The notes under the pieces: model-generated
What the model was told of the DNA's origin: nothing
What the model saw: only the letters and a program-made list of their open reading frames with translations
Databases searched by the model: none
Translations under genes and position numbers: made by a program
Shown: positions 36,191-45,925 of the stretch, piece by piece
Layout of the letters: each line of letters begins with the position of its first letter
Numbering within the stretch: the first letter of the stretch is position 1
NCBI GenBank assembly: GCA_963843465.1
Contig: CAWJKP010000003.1
Location: forward strand, 1,178,001 to 1,242,000
Direction: 5' to 3'
DNA: 64,000 bases
Origin: CAWJKP01 sp963843465
GTDB lineage: Bacteria > Planctomycetota > Planctomycetia > Pirellulales > Thermoguttaceae

Positions 36191-37165
36191 TTACCAGCGC
36201 AGGTCCGCACGGGGATGTAACTCGTGCTTGTGGTCGATGGCCTCAATCGCCTGCCGGTCAGCCTCGTCCAAGTCTTTGGGGATCACGATTTGGATTTCGG
36301 CCAACAGGTCGCCGGGCGGTCCGGTCTTGGGCGTAACCCCGTGCCCCTTGATCCGCAGCTTGGTCCCGCTGGAAGTTCCCGGCGGCACCCGCAGCGAGAC
36401 CGTACCCTTGGGCGTGGGCACGTCAATCTTGGCGCCCAGCGCGGCCTCGCCCAACGTTACCGGCACGCGGAGCAGCAGGCTGTCGCCCTTGCGCTGGAAA
36501 TAGGGGTGCGAGCCCACGTGGATGGTGATCAGCAGGTCCCCAGGCGTCCCCCCGGACGCTGTGGCCTCTCCCTGCCCGCGAAGACGGATCTTCTTGCCCT
36601 CCTCAATGCCCGCGGGAATCTTGACGGTCAGTGTTTCCGCCTTGCCCGAGGGGTGCTCGACCCGGATCTGTACCTCGCCGCCGCTCGTGGCCGTCTGGAA
36701 GGGGACGGTCATTTCGTGTTCGATATCTGCCCCGCGCCGTCGAGCGGAAGCCGACTTTCGGCTGCGTCCCGCCGTGCGGCGGAACTGAGTGAAAATGTCG
36801 CTCAGATCGGGCCCCCCTTCGGCGCCAAACTTATCACCAAAGAACTGGCTGAAGTCAACGTCCTCGAAGCCTTGCGGGCCACCCGCAAAACCGCCGCCTG
36901 GTCCGGGCCCCCCCCTGCCTGGTCCGCGGGGGCCGCCGGCCCCCATCGTCTCGAAGGAACTGCCATAGCGGTCGTACATCTCCCGCTTTTGCGGGTCGTT
37001 CAGCACGTCGAACGCCGCTTGGATCTTCTGGAACTTTTTCTTGGCGTCCTTTTCGGGGTTCTTGTCCGGATGGAACTTGCGGGCGAGCTCGAAATACGCC
37101 TTTCGTATCTCGTCCTGGGAGGCGCTGCGACTTACCCCCAGTGTTTTGTAGTAGTCCTCGGCCAT
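36191..37165 (-). CDS. DnaJ-type co-chaperone without zinc finger (CbpA-like)
   Basis: An N-terminal J domain with HPD (RKFHPDKNPEKDAKKKFQKIQAAFDVLNDPQKREMYDRYG) stimulates the Hsp70 ATPase. A Gly/Phe-rich linker and two C-terminal substrate-binding beta domains (VKIPAGIEEGKKIRLRGQGE, LRVPPGTSSGTKLRIKGHGV) follow, with no CXXCXGXG zinc finger, so it is the CbpA class. The ATG at 37165 opens the J domain directly; upstream frame is repeat sequence. Length 324 is normal. Confidence 0.92.
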   Translation of the reverse strand: MAEDYYKTLGVSRSASQDEIRKAYFELARKFHPDKNPEKDAKKKFQKIQAAFDVLNDPQKREMYDRYGSSFETMGAGGPRGPGRGGPGPGGGFAGGPQGFEDVDFSQFFGDKFGAEGGPDLSDIFTQFRRTAGRSRKSASARRRGADIEHEMTVPFQTATSGGEVQIRVEHPSGKAETLTVKIPAGIEEGKKIRLRGQGEATASGGTPGDLLITIHVGSHPYFQRKGDSLLLRVPVTLGEAALGAKIDVPTPKGTVSLRVPPGTSSGTKLRIKGHGVTPKTGPPGDLLAEIQIVIPKDLDEADRQAIEAIDHKHELHPRADLRW

Positions 37166-37222
37166 GAGATTATTGTAGAGATTTCCCACGACGCGTAGCA
37201 AGCGGTATCCAAAGCCGGGCCC

Positions 37223-37378
37223 GTAGGACGGGCATTCTTGCCCGTCGTTGCGTATTCGTTGTTGCCTCGCGGGCGATTGCGTAAGTCGGGCAGGAATGCC
37301 CGACCTACAAACGGCCGACGCGTACATTTCGGTTCCCGCGGTGGGGCTCGCTCCGCTCGAGCGCAGCGAGCCCCACCA
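37223..37378. repeat. GTAG-bounded family O and family B palindrome
   Basis: Family O: GTAGGACGGGCATTCTTGCC..GGCAGGAATGCCCGACCTAC (37223-37308). Family B halves abut at 37341-37378. The remaining bases to the kinase gene show nothing clear. Confidence 0.83.
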
Positions 37379-37481
37379 TTTTCGGACACTTCAGCATGGA
37401 AAGCCGGTAAAACGGTTATCCAGTTGACTCAAGTGATCGGTAAGTCCACGTCGCTACGCGACGAACTTGGGCCAAAAACGA

Positions 37482-39266
37482 CTAGTGGCGCCAGGGGTGT
37501 TGGAAGATCAGGAACAAGATCCCGAAGACGACGATCGGCAGCAGCACGGCCAGGAGGATCAGCCTCGCGGTCCGCCAGCCGGCCCGCCATTGCACGGGCG
37601 GGCGCAGCCGCTGGCAGCGCCCCGTGACCTGCACGCTCTCGGGGGCCCGCAACTCGATCCGCATGGCGGTGGCGGTGGGATAGCGGTCGTAGGGTTTTTG
37701 CTCCATGGCGTGCAGCACGATCTCCTCGACCTCCGGCGAGATTTCCGCGTTGAGCTTGCGGGGGGCCACGGGGTCGCCGACCAGCCGGGCGTTCATGATC
37801 GCATAGGGATTGACGCCCTCGAAGGGCGTGCTGCCGGTGAGCATCTCGTAGAGCATCGCGCCCAGGCTGTAGAGATCGGTGCGGGCGTCGCCCCGCTTGC
37901 CCTTGACCTGTTCGGGCGCCATGTAGTCGGGCGTGCCCATGGCGGCGGAAAAGCCGGTGAACGTTAGCCGCCGCAGCCCGACCGCCTTGGCGATGCCGAA
38001 ATCCATGACGCGGATGCTGCCGTCGTCGCAGAGCATGATGTTCTCCGGCTTCAGGTCGCGATGGATGATGTTCTTGGCGTGGAGGTACTCCAGGGCCTCG
38101 CAGATCCGCGCGGCAATGTCCAGGGCGTGCTCGGCCGGCAGCCGCTCGACGCTCCGCAGCACCTGCCGCAGCGTCTGCCCCTGGAGCAGCTCCATCACGA
38201 TGTAGGGCCGGCTCTTCTCCTCCACGCCGATGATGCGGAGGATGTAGGGGTGATCCAACGTCCGGCCGATCTTCTCCTCGCGCTCGAAGCGGGAGAAGAA
38301 GGCGGGGTCGCTCTCGAACTGCATGAACGGCACCTTCACCGCCACGTCCTGCCCGGTCTTCAGGTCGTGGGCCTTGAAGATGCTGGCCATGCCGCTGCGG
38401 CTGATGACGTCGATGATCTGGAATCGCTCGTCCAGGACCTGGCCAACTTCCATTTCGGGGCTCATTTGCGGCTCCGGCTCACAATAGATGGGTAGTCCGC
38501 GGTAGTACATCACGTGCTCCACCTTGTCGACCTCGACGATCTGCACCGAGAGGTTGTCGTCGGTGCCGCGCCGGACGGCCAGATCGACTAATTGGCGGCA
38601 CGCCTCCGCGGGAGGGTGGTGATTGACGATCTCGGCGATCTCTTCGTCCCGCACGCAATGGTGCAGGCCGTCGGAACATTGCACCAGGCGGTTGCCCCGG
38701 CGGACCTGGGCGGTGTAGTAGTCGATCTGCACCGTGGGCTCTTTGCCGATGCTCCGGGTGAGCACGCAGCGCATGTCGCTGGCGGCGGCTTCTTCCTCCG
38801 ACATCAGCCCCATCTTGACCTGCATAGCGGCGTAGGAATGGTCGCCGGTGATGCGGCGGATGCGGCCCTCCTCGACGAGGTAGACGCGGCAATCGCCCAC
38901 GTGGCCGATGGTCACCTCGTCGTTGCGCAAAAGCGGAATGGTCAGCGTGGTGGCCATGCGGCCCTCGTGGCGGTTCTCCATGCCGTGGTCGTAGACGGCC
39001 AGGTTGGCGTAGGTGAAGATGTGGAACAGGGCTTGCCGCGGGGGCGTGTCCGGTTTGAGCTCCTGGAAGCGGGCGATGGCCGTTTCCACGGCCAGACGGC
39101 TGGCCACCTCTCCCTCTCCCTGTCCGCCCACGCCGTCGGCAATGGCCACCACCGCCCCGCGGTTCCTTTGCTCCTCCACTTCCTTGGGCTGCCAGCAGCC
39201 GACGTAGTCCTCGTTGTTGGACCGCACCGGACCCTGAGAGCAGATCTGGGCGTAGGTAAACTCCAT
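37482..39266 (-). CDS. PP2C phosphatase-Ser/Thr protein kinase fusion, membrane-anchored
   Basis: Residues 1-245 are a PP2C phosphatase with metal ligands in ADGVGGQGEGE (D44), GDCR (D125), CSDG (D199) and GTDDN (about 235-238). Residues 280-535 form a Hanks-type kinase: glycine-rich loop ISRSGMAS, VAVK lysine at 311, HRDLKPEN at 402-409, DFG at 422-424, APEQ. A single TM helix (LILLAVLLPIVVFGILFLIF) ends the chain, so both domains face the cytoplasm. One polypeptide thus carries opposing activities, an arrangement seen in planctomycetes and a few other groups. ATG 39266 follows an AGGTAG box. The substrate is unknown. Confidence 0.9.
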   Translation of the reverse strand: MEFTYAQICSQGPVRSNNEDYVGCWQPKEVEEQRNRGAVVAIADGVGGQGEGEVASRLAVETAIARFQELKPDTPPRQALFHIFTYANLAVYDHGMENRHEGRMATTLTIPLLRNDEVTIGHVGDCRVYLVEEGRIRRITGDHSYAAMQVKMGLMSEEEAAASDMRCVLTRSIGKEPTVQIDYYTAQVRRGNRLVQCSDGLHHCVRDEEIAEIVNHHPPAEACRQLVDLAVRRGTDDNLSVQIVEVDKVEHVMYYRGLPIYCEPEPQMSPEMEVGQVLDERFQIIDVISRSGMASIFKAHDLKTGQDVAVKVPFMQFESDPAFFSRFEREEKIGRTLDHPYILRIIGVEEKSRPYIVMELLQGQTLRQVLRSVERLPAEHALDIAARICEALEYLHAKNIIHRDLKPENIMLCDDGSIRVMDFGIAKAVGLRRLTFTGFSAAMGTPDYMAPEQVKGKRGDARTDLYSLGAMLYEMLTGSTPFEGVNPYAIMNARLVGDPVAPRKLNAEISPEVEEIVLHAMEQKPYDRYPTATAMRIELRAPESVQVTGRCQRLRPPVQWRAGWRTARLILLAVLLPIVVFGILFLIFQHPWRH

Positions 39267-39812
39267 ACACGCTACCTGACAGGCCGTACCTGTTCGCGCC
39301 GGCGCGGCCAAAAGATTGGTACGCGTTCCCGCGGATCATTCACGGCCCCATTCAAGCCCGAAGCGCAAGCGAGGGACCGGCAGCGCCTTGCCCTCGCTTG
39401 CGCGTCGGGCTTCCGTGGAGCCGGCAAATAGGGACTGTTCCCTTTTCCGGCCCTGGATTACCCTAGGTGTGGCAACCGAGGATTACCATTGTAGCCTATC
39501 CGGCCGAGCCCGAGGAAGCGTGCGGCGGACAATCTTTCATTTCAAGCAGACCCTGCGCGGTTCCTAAGCAGGGGCGGTGCAATCTCACCGTTCTGGGGAC
39601 TCGATGACATTCTTGTAACATGTTGGCGTAAAACAATTTCTCATTTCTGCGGGAAGGTACGCAGAGACCTCTGGCACAAACTTTGCTATCTCGAAGAATC
39701 GTGTCTCTTCCGCGGCACACACCTTGAGGCGATCTTCGGCAACGATCGACGTCGTCGGGTTCAGTGTCGTTCTTTGCTGATTTGACCTTCTTTGAAGAAA
39801 ACGAGGTGCGGT
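39267..39812. repeat. intergenic stretch with family F palindrome
   Basis: Family F lies at 39355-39411 (AGCCCGAAGCGCAAGCGAG..CTCGCTTGCGCGTCGGGCT) and a piece of family I (GGGACTGTTCCC) at about 39430. From 39460 to the permease start the bases are less GC-rich and probably hold its promoter; no riboswitch or leader peptide is recognisable. Confidence 0.6.
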
Positions 39813-41672
39813 ATGGCTTCTGAACCCCAGCAGCCCCAGATGAAAAAGACCTTGGGGCTGACCGGCCTGACGATGAACGCGATGGCCCTGATCGCGCCGG
39901 GCGCCTTCTTGTGGCTTACCTACCAACAGCAATCGGAGTATGGGGCGCCGATGGCCGGCGCCGCCATCTGGTTCGGCATCGTGGTGGCCTTGCTGCTCTG
40001 CTTCGCCACGGCCATCGCCTACGCGGAGCTCTCGAAGCTCTATCCCGGCGCCGGCTCTTCCTACTTCTTCGCCGAGCAGGCGTTCCTCTCCAAGACCAAC
40101 GCCTACAAGTTCGCGCGGATCTCGAAATTCGTTATCGGCTGGGCGAGCCACCTCTACTACTGGGTCTATCCCGGCGTGATGGTCGGCGTGACGGCGATCC
40201 TGGCCGGCTGGCTGGCCAGCAAGTTCCGGCCGGACATCTTCAACGGCAGCATCAATAGCCCCACGTTCATGATCGGTTTCTGCGTGTTGTTCGCCTTCGG
40301 CGTGTCCTACATCGCCTACCGCGGCGTGAACGGCAGCACCGGCGTGAACGTGGCCGTCAACGTGATCCAGATCAGCGCCCTGTTGGTCTTTTCTGTGATC
40401 GCCTTGGGATACCGCGTCAGCCATACTGAAGGCTCGGCGGGCTGGACGTTGGACCAGGACGGCAACCCGGTCAACGTCGTGCTGGCCGCCGACAAGGACG
40501 GCAAGCAGATCCCCGACGGCAAAGGCGGCTACAAGGCCGAGCAGGAAAACGGCAAGGACAAGCCGTTCATCCTCAGCTACAAGGGCGCAGGCGTCGCCCC
40601 GCAGCCGGTCGATGCGGCCAAGCCCAACGGCGACAAGCAGGATACCTTCATGTACCACGAGTCGGCCGCCTCAGTGGTCGCGCCGCACTCCTTCAACTAC
40701 ATGTTCATTCAGGCCTGCATCGCGATTTTGATCTTGGTCGGTTTCGAGTCGGTCACTTCGCTGGGGGAGGAGGCGAAGAACGCCAAGCGGGACATCCCCC
40801 GGGCGGTGCTCTTGTCGTTGTTCATCCAGGGCGTGGTCTGCTACCTGATCGAATATTTCTGTGCCGGTTACTTCCAGAATCCCGGCTATACGGTGCCCCA
40901 AGCGGCCAGCTCCAGCGCCCCGATCGGCGACATGATGGTCCTGGCCGGGACCTGGCTCTTCGGCAGCCCGACCGCCGGCTGGTGGTTCATGATGATCGAG
41001 GCGATCACCGTCTTTCTGGCCCTGATCGGCACCACGCTCTCCTGCATCAACACGGGCGCCCGGGTCACTTACGCCATGGGCCGCGACGACGAGGTGCCCT
41101 CGCACTTCGGCCTGTTGCACGGCCGCAACCTCACGCCTCACCGGGCGATCTGGACCTTGGCCGTGGTCTCGATGGTGCTGGGGATCTTCACGGTGATCTT
41201 CTATCTCTGCGGCCCGGCGGCCTCCGCCGCCCTGGACACCTCGCTCTCCGACCCCCAGAAGACCAGCTTCTGGTATCCCAAGTTCCTGGTCTTCTCCAAC
41301 AGCCTGGCGGGCGCACTGCCCAACAGTCTGCTGATCGTGACCCTGGTGAGCAACTTCGGCACCTTCATGCTCTACGGGCTCACCTGCGTAGTCGCCATCG
41401 TGGCCTTCCGCGAGCACCATACTTTCAGCGGGATCAAGCACTTCGTAATCCCGATCTTCGGCGTGTTGGCCAACCTGGCCTGCATGGTGTTTTACCTGGT
41501 CGGACCGTTCACCGTCTCCGGCATGAGCAAGATGGAGCCCTTCATCGCCTTGGGGGTCGCCGGCGTCTGGGGCGCCTATGGGCTGGCTTACTTCATGTTG
41601 GCCGGCAAGAAGAAGGGCCGCACGGCCTTGGTGACTGAAGCGATGAAGAAGGCCGCGATTCGGACTTCGTGA
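39813..41672 (+). CDS. APC-superfamily amino-acid/polyamine permease
   Basis: The 619-residue protein has about 12 TM helices and starts with the APC signature LGLTGLTMNAMALIAPGAFLWL, then YAELSKLYPGAGSSYFFAEQAF. A polar insertion of about 90 residues between helices (SHTEGSAGWTLDQDGNPVNVV onward to FMYHESAASV) is unusual and probably external. FESVTSLGEEAKNAKRDIPRAV is the conserved helix-6/loop region. Substrate is not predictable. ATG 39813 has GAGGTG upstream; a frame extension to 39792 is unsupported. Confidence 0.9.
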   Translation: MASEPQQPQMKKTLGLTGLTMNAMALIAPGAFLWLTYQQQSEYGAPMAGAAIWFGIVVALLLCFATAIAYAELSKLYPGAGSSYFFAEQAFLSKTNAYKFARISKFVIGWASHLYYWVYPGVMVGVTAILAGWLASKFRPDIFNGSINSPTFMIGFCVLFAFGVSYIAYRGVNGSTGVNVAVNVIQISALLVFSVIALGYRVSHTEGSAGWTLDQDGNPVNVVLAADKDGKQIPDGKGGYKAEQENGKDKPFILSYKGAGVAPQPVDAAKPNGDKQDTFMYHESAASVVAPHSFNYMFIQACIAILILVGFESVTSLGEEAKNAKRDIPRAVLLSLFIQGVVCYLIEYFCAGYFQNPGYTVPQAASSSAPIGDMMVLAGTWLFGSPTAGWWFMMIEAITVFLALIGTTLSCINTGARVTYAMGRDDEVPSHFGLLHGRNLTPHRAIWTLAVVSMVLGIFTVIFYLCGPAASAALDTSLSDPQKTSFWYPKFLVFSNSLAGALPNSLLIVTLVSNFGTFMLYGLTCVVAIVAFREHHTFSGIKHFVIPIFGVLANLACMVFYLVGPFTVSGMSKMEPFIALGVAGVWGAYGLAYFMLAGKKKGRTALVTEAMKKAAIRTS

Positions 41673-41706
41673 CCCGGCCCGTCCAGAGCGTTACTTTGCG
41701 AAACTC

Positions 41707-41800
41707 GTAGGGTGGGACCAGGCCGCCGTGGCGGCCGCCGGCCCACCAAGAGCAGGATTGGTGGGCCGGCGCTCGCTGGCGCGAGCTTGTCCCACCCTAC
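41707..41800. repeat. GTAG-bounded repeat family A, copy 3
   Basis: GTAGGGTGGGACCAGGCCGCC..GAGCTTGTCCCACCCTAC, 94 bases, after the permease gene. Confidence 0.9.
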
Positions 41801-41867
41801 TGACTGACCATGACGGTCGGCCGAAGCCCGGGGTGTTGCGGTTCCCCCCTTTCCCGCGACACCCCGG

Positions 41868-41975
41868 TTCTTTTCGGTCTTTGGTCTTAGGCCTTTGGTC
41901 CTGGGTCTTCGGCCTTTGGTCTTCGGTCTTGCAGGGCTTCTCTAAGACCAAAGACCAAAGCCGCAAGACCTCTTC
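41868..41975. repeat. tandem CTTTGGTCTT-type repeats with an inverse copy
   Basis: Several degenerate units of TTTGGTCTTCGGCC follow one another, then TAAGACCAAAGACCAAAGCC in inverse orientation, giving a long imperfect hairpin between the permease and the MG2-like gene. Confidence 0.7.
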
Positions 41976-42069
41976 TTGGCGATGGCCCTTGCGTGCCAGG
42001 CCGGGTTCCGATAGCTTCGCATAGGGGGCGGATCTCCGCCCGAGCCCGTCCGCTGTCTGTAGAGCCCGC

Positions 42070-44509
42070 ATGAGTATCAATCCGCCCGACATCCCTGGGC
42101 CGAGCAACTCCAAGGACCGGCCGCGAACGCCGCCGGCACTGGCCGGCCGAGCCAAGCCGCCCTGGGACCGCAGCGCCACCGGGAGCGTGGCGCTCTTGGC
42201 CCTCTTACTGGTGGCCGTTTCCTTGGGCGGGTTCTTCTACCTTCGCCGCGAGCTGGCGGAGATCGCCGCCGAACACCTCCGGCTGCGGGTCAGCGGACCG
42301 GCGAAGCTTCAGCCGGGCGTGGCCAACCAGTTTCGCGTCTTCACCTCCAGCGTCACCGGCGGGCGGCTGCCGGCCCAGGTCCAATTCAGCCTCCACGCCT
42401 CCGACAGTAAGAAACTCCTCATGGGCTACAACGAGCGGACCGACCCTGAAGGCCGGCTGTTGGTCACCATCCCGGCCGACAAGTTGCTCGCCCCGGCGGC
42501 CGACTTGCAGATCGTCGCCACGCAGGGCAACCGGGTCGAGCGGGTCGCCACCCGCTTGGCCGTCGCACCGGTCCGCTACGCCACGCAGCTTTCCAGCGAT
42601 CGTCCACGTTACCGCCCTGGCGACACGATCTATTACCGCGCCGAACGCTCTCCTGCTTCGGACTCAGCGCCGACGGTTCGTTCAAGGTGCATTTCGAAAT
42701 CCAAGCTCCTGGCGGCTCGCCGCTGGCCGGATCGGGCAGCGATAGCGTGAGCCAGGGGGGTGTGGCTGCTGGGGCGTTCACGCTTCCCGCAAGCTTGCCG
42801 GGCGGGAACTACACGCTTTTGGCCCGCAGCCCCGCAGGCCGGTTCCCCGAGCAACGACGCTCGCTGTTCGTCGTGAGCGACCCTGCTCGGAAAGGGGACA
42901 GTCCCATTTTCGTCGGACGAAGATTGGGACAGTCCCCCAGTCCGGCGGCCGCTTCGAGCGCGGCCAACGATCGCGCAAGCGGTGAGGTGAGTTTCTACCC
43001 GGAAGGAGGCGAGCTGGTCGCCGGGCTGGTCAACCGCGTCTACTTCCTCGCCCGCGACCCCCTCGGCGAACCGCTGCACGTCCGGGGCAAGGTCGTGGAC
43101 GCGCAGGGTGAGGCTAAGACCTTGGTCGAGACCGCGTACCAGGGGATGGGCCAGTTCAGCTTCCAGCCCCAGGCCGGCGAAACCTACCGCCTGGAGATGG
43201 AAAGCCCGGCCAAGCGCTCGCTGAAGCTGCCCGACGTGGCCGCGGGGCGGAAGGTCGTGCTCAGCACCGGGATTGGGGTCTTTGCCCCCGGAAAGCCGCT
43301 GGAGTTCAACGTCCGGGCGACCAGCGACGGGCTGCCGCTCTTGGCGGCGGCCTACTGCCGCGGATTACTCGTCGGCCAGCGGGCTTTCACCGGCCATGCG
43401 GGGGCCAACGAGGTGTCCGTCGACCCGGATGCCGCCGCCGGCGTGATCCGGCTGGCGATCTACGATTACAGCGTCAACCCGCCCGAAATCGTCACCCAGC
43501 GGCTGGTTTATCGCCGGCCATCGCGACGGTTGCGGGTTCGACTGGCGGACCGCCGCGAGCGTTATGCGCCCGGCGGACACGTGAGCTTGTCGCTGCTGGT
43601 TACCGACGAGAACGACAAGCCCGTGCCGGCGGTCCTGGGGGTATCCGTCGTCGACGCGGCCCTGCTGGAGCCGTCCGGCAGCCGCCGGCCGCGCACGCCC
43701 GGCGATCGGCTCCTGGCTGTGAACTTGGACAAGCCGGAGGACGTGGAGGAGCTGGACGAGTTCCTCTCCCAGCAGCCCAAGTCGGCCGCCAGTCTCGACC
43801 TTCTCCTCGGGACGCGGGGAGCTGGCCAGTCCCAACGTACTCCTCACGCTCCGCGTGAGGGTCTGCGTCGCGCGGAGCGCGACGAGCAATTCGCCGAGCT
43901 TGATCCTCCGGCCATGTTCGACAATCTGGCCGACCTGGAAAAACGCTACCGCAAGAGCCTCGACGACTACCAGGCAAAACGCACGCAGTTGCTCAATACC
44001 TTGACCATCATGAGCTTTTCGGCGCCGCAGGCATGGTCCTGTTGGCGGCCATGCTCAGCCTGCTGCGAATCGCCTCGGGTCTGCGGATCTGGCTCCCCGC
44101 GATGCTCTCCGCGGCGCTGGCGCTGACCATCGGCACGATTGTCCTCAACCCCGAATCTCTCAAGTCGGGCACGAAGCAGGCTGCGGCCTACGTACCGTTT
44201 CACCTGGCCCCAGCCCTCCCCCTCTCCCCCCGGGAGATGGTCGGGGTGAGGGGGCCGGACCAAACGGTTCCAAGCCCGGTAGCGGCGAGTACGGGTGGCG
44301 CTTTCAGCTACGTCCACAAGCAGGCTCAGCCTGGCGATTCCCCGCAAACGGTCTACTGGAACCCGCGGTTGATCGCCGGGCCCGACGGCCGGGCCAAGAT
44401 CGAGTTCGACCTCTCCGATGCCACGACCACTTTCCGCATCCGCATCGACGCCCATTCCGCCGGCGGCCGGCTCGCCGCCGCTGAGGATGAGCTAAAGTCC
44501 GGTTCGTGA
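42070..44509 (+). CDS. MG2/alpha-2-macroglobulin-like protein, broken and probably truncated
   Basis: An N-terminal TM anchor (SVALLALLLVAVSLGGFFYL) is followed by MG-type beta domains (LSSDRPRYRPGDTIYYRA; RLRVRLADRRERYAPGGHVSLSLLVTDENDKPVPAVLGVSVVD). Frame breaks near 42645 (missing A) and near 44018 (missing T in a T run) link 42070-42645, 42645-44018 and 44018-44509. It ends YWNPRLIAGPDGRAKIEFDLSDATTTFRIRIDAHSAGGRLAAAEDELKSGS, where longer homologues go on into the macroglobulin and thioester-like domains. A family E fragment and rhuM follow at once, so the 3' part is probably lost. Three palindromic repeats lie in-frame inside it. Possibly a pseudogene. Confidence 0.7.
42890..42938. repeat. 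family I palindrome inside the MG2-like gene
   Basis: GGAAAGGGGACAGTCCCATT..ATTGGGACAGTCCCC, read in-frame as RKGDSPIFVGRRLGQSP. Confidence 0.72.
43837..43888. repeat. family G palindrome inside the MG2-like gene
   Basis: GTACTCCTCACGCTCCGCGT..GCGCGGAGCGCGACGAG, read in-frame as RTPHAPREGLRRAERDE. It matches 28223-28275 almost base for base. Confidence 0.85.
44215..44254. repeat. family H palindrome inside the MG2-like gene
   Basis: CTCCCCCTCTCCCCCCGGGA..GGTCGGGGTGAGGGG, read in-frame as ALPLSPREMVGVRG. Confidence 0.75.
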
Positions 44510-44634
44510 GGTCTGAAAACGACCGCCGAGACACGGGAATGCCGAGATTCACCGGATAATCGCAGGCAACGGAGTCGGAAGTCGTTTTCTGAAAGTTTGC
44601 CCCGCTTTGCGCGTCCCTCTCCGTCCGACCCCGA

Positions 44635-45738
44635 TCAGCCCTTCTCGGGTTCCTTCGACTTACGCGCGCGGCGCGGCTCATTGGGTTTTGGCGGCGGCAG
44701 CTTGGCTTGCACTTGCTTGGTCTCATCGATGAGTCTGTCGAAATCGCTGCTGGGCTGTTGGGCCTCCAATGCCCGACGATGCTGGTCGTACTTCAAGAAC
44801 TCTGCCTGGGCATGTTCCTCGGCCAATTCGTGCGACACCTTGCCGGCGTGGGTGAGGATGGTTCGCTCATTGAACCGAAGAAAGGCGTCGAGCTTGGCGA
44901 CCCAATCGGTCATGTGCATGGTGCGCTTGCGGCGGGCCTGGTCTTCGGCGTAGTCGAGATACATCGACACAACACGGTTGAGCTCGTCGATCTCTTGCTC
45001 GGTCAGGTAGTTCTTGGCAATGGTCACGTCGGCCTTGCGGATCGGGCCGCGTGGGGCGTTCTTCCAGGTGGTCAGCCCCATGTTGGGCTTGGTCGCATCG
45101 GCCCGCCGATGGATGATCTCGGCGGCGGTGTGACCGTGGATGGCCCAGTGCAACTTGTTCTGTACGGTCTTGAAGAAGGTCTGCGTGATCTCGGCGTTTG
45201 GATCGTAGTCGATGCTCGTAGCGTAGATGTCGGTGATCTTCTGGTAGAACAACCGCTCGGAAGCGCGGATGTCGCGGATGCGGGCGAGCAGTTCCTCAAA
45301 GTAGTTTTGCCCGATGGTCCGCCCTGCCTTGATCCGCTCGTCGTCGAGGACGAAGCCTTTGACCAGAAGCTCGCGCAGTTGAGCGGTTGCCCACCGGCGG
45401 AACTGGGTGCCGCGGGGCGAGCGGACCCGGTAACCCACGGCGAGGATCATGTCGAGGTTGTAATGCGTCACGGATCGCTTGACCGAGCGCCTTCCCTCGA
45501 CGTGAACTATTAAGTAATCCTTAATAGTTGCCGCTTGCTCTAACTCGCCTTCCTCCAGGATGTTACGGATGTGGATATTGATATTGGGCACGCTGGTCTG
45601 GAACAATTCAGCCATGCCAGCCTGCGTGAGCCAGACCGTCTGGCCGTCGAGCCGGACCTGGAGGTTGAGCGAGCCATCACGGTAAATAAGTATTTGCCCA
45701 CCCGCAGGGAGGGGCTGCGGCAGACTCGCGTCAGTCAT
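44635..45738 (-). CDS. rhuM: RhuM-family protein
   Basis: The 367-residue product has the family layout: ILIYRDGSLNLQVRLDGQTVWLTQAGMAELFQTSVPNINIHIRNIL, then RSVTHYNLDMILAVGYRVRSPRGTQFRRWA, and ends in a basic tail (PRRARKSKEPEKG). RhuM was named in a Salmonella pathogenicity island and resembles the DNA-binding phage KilA/Bro N-terminal proteins; a defence or mobile-element role is suspected but unproven. ATG 45738 has GAGGAA seven bases upstream. It lies beside a truncated gene and repeats, which fits an accessory insertion. Confidence 0.85.
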   Translation of the reverse strand: MTDASLPQPLPAGGQILIYRDGSLNLQVRLDGQTVWLTQAGMAELFQTSVPNINIHIRNILEEGELEQAATIKDYLIVHVEGRRSVKRSVTHYNLDMILAVGYRVRSPRGTQFRRWATAQLRELLVKGFVLDDERIKAGRTIGQNYFEELLARIRDIRASERLFYQKITDIYATSIDYDPNAEITQTFFKTVQNKLHWAIHGHTAAEIIHRRADATKPNMGLTTWKNAPRGPIRKADVTIAKNYLTEQEIDELNRVVSMYLDYAEDQARRKRTMHMTDWVAKLDAFLRFNERTILTHAGKVSHELAEEHAQAEFLKYDQHRRALEAQQPSSDFDRLIDETKQVQAKLPPPKPNEPRRARKSKEPEKG

Positions 45739-45925
45739 GGTGCAATTCCTCACCGACACTATCGGAACGTTCCGGCGCTAGCTGGTCCGAATGCCCCCTC
45801 AGTGTACCCGTTGGCCAGCGTCTCGTTGAGCCGGGGCGTCATTGGCAAGGTCAAGCCGGTCCGCGCTTCCTATGCGACTGATCTTCACTTTTCGACAATA
45901 TCTCAATTCGTTTCTTGCAGACCAT

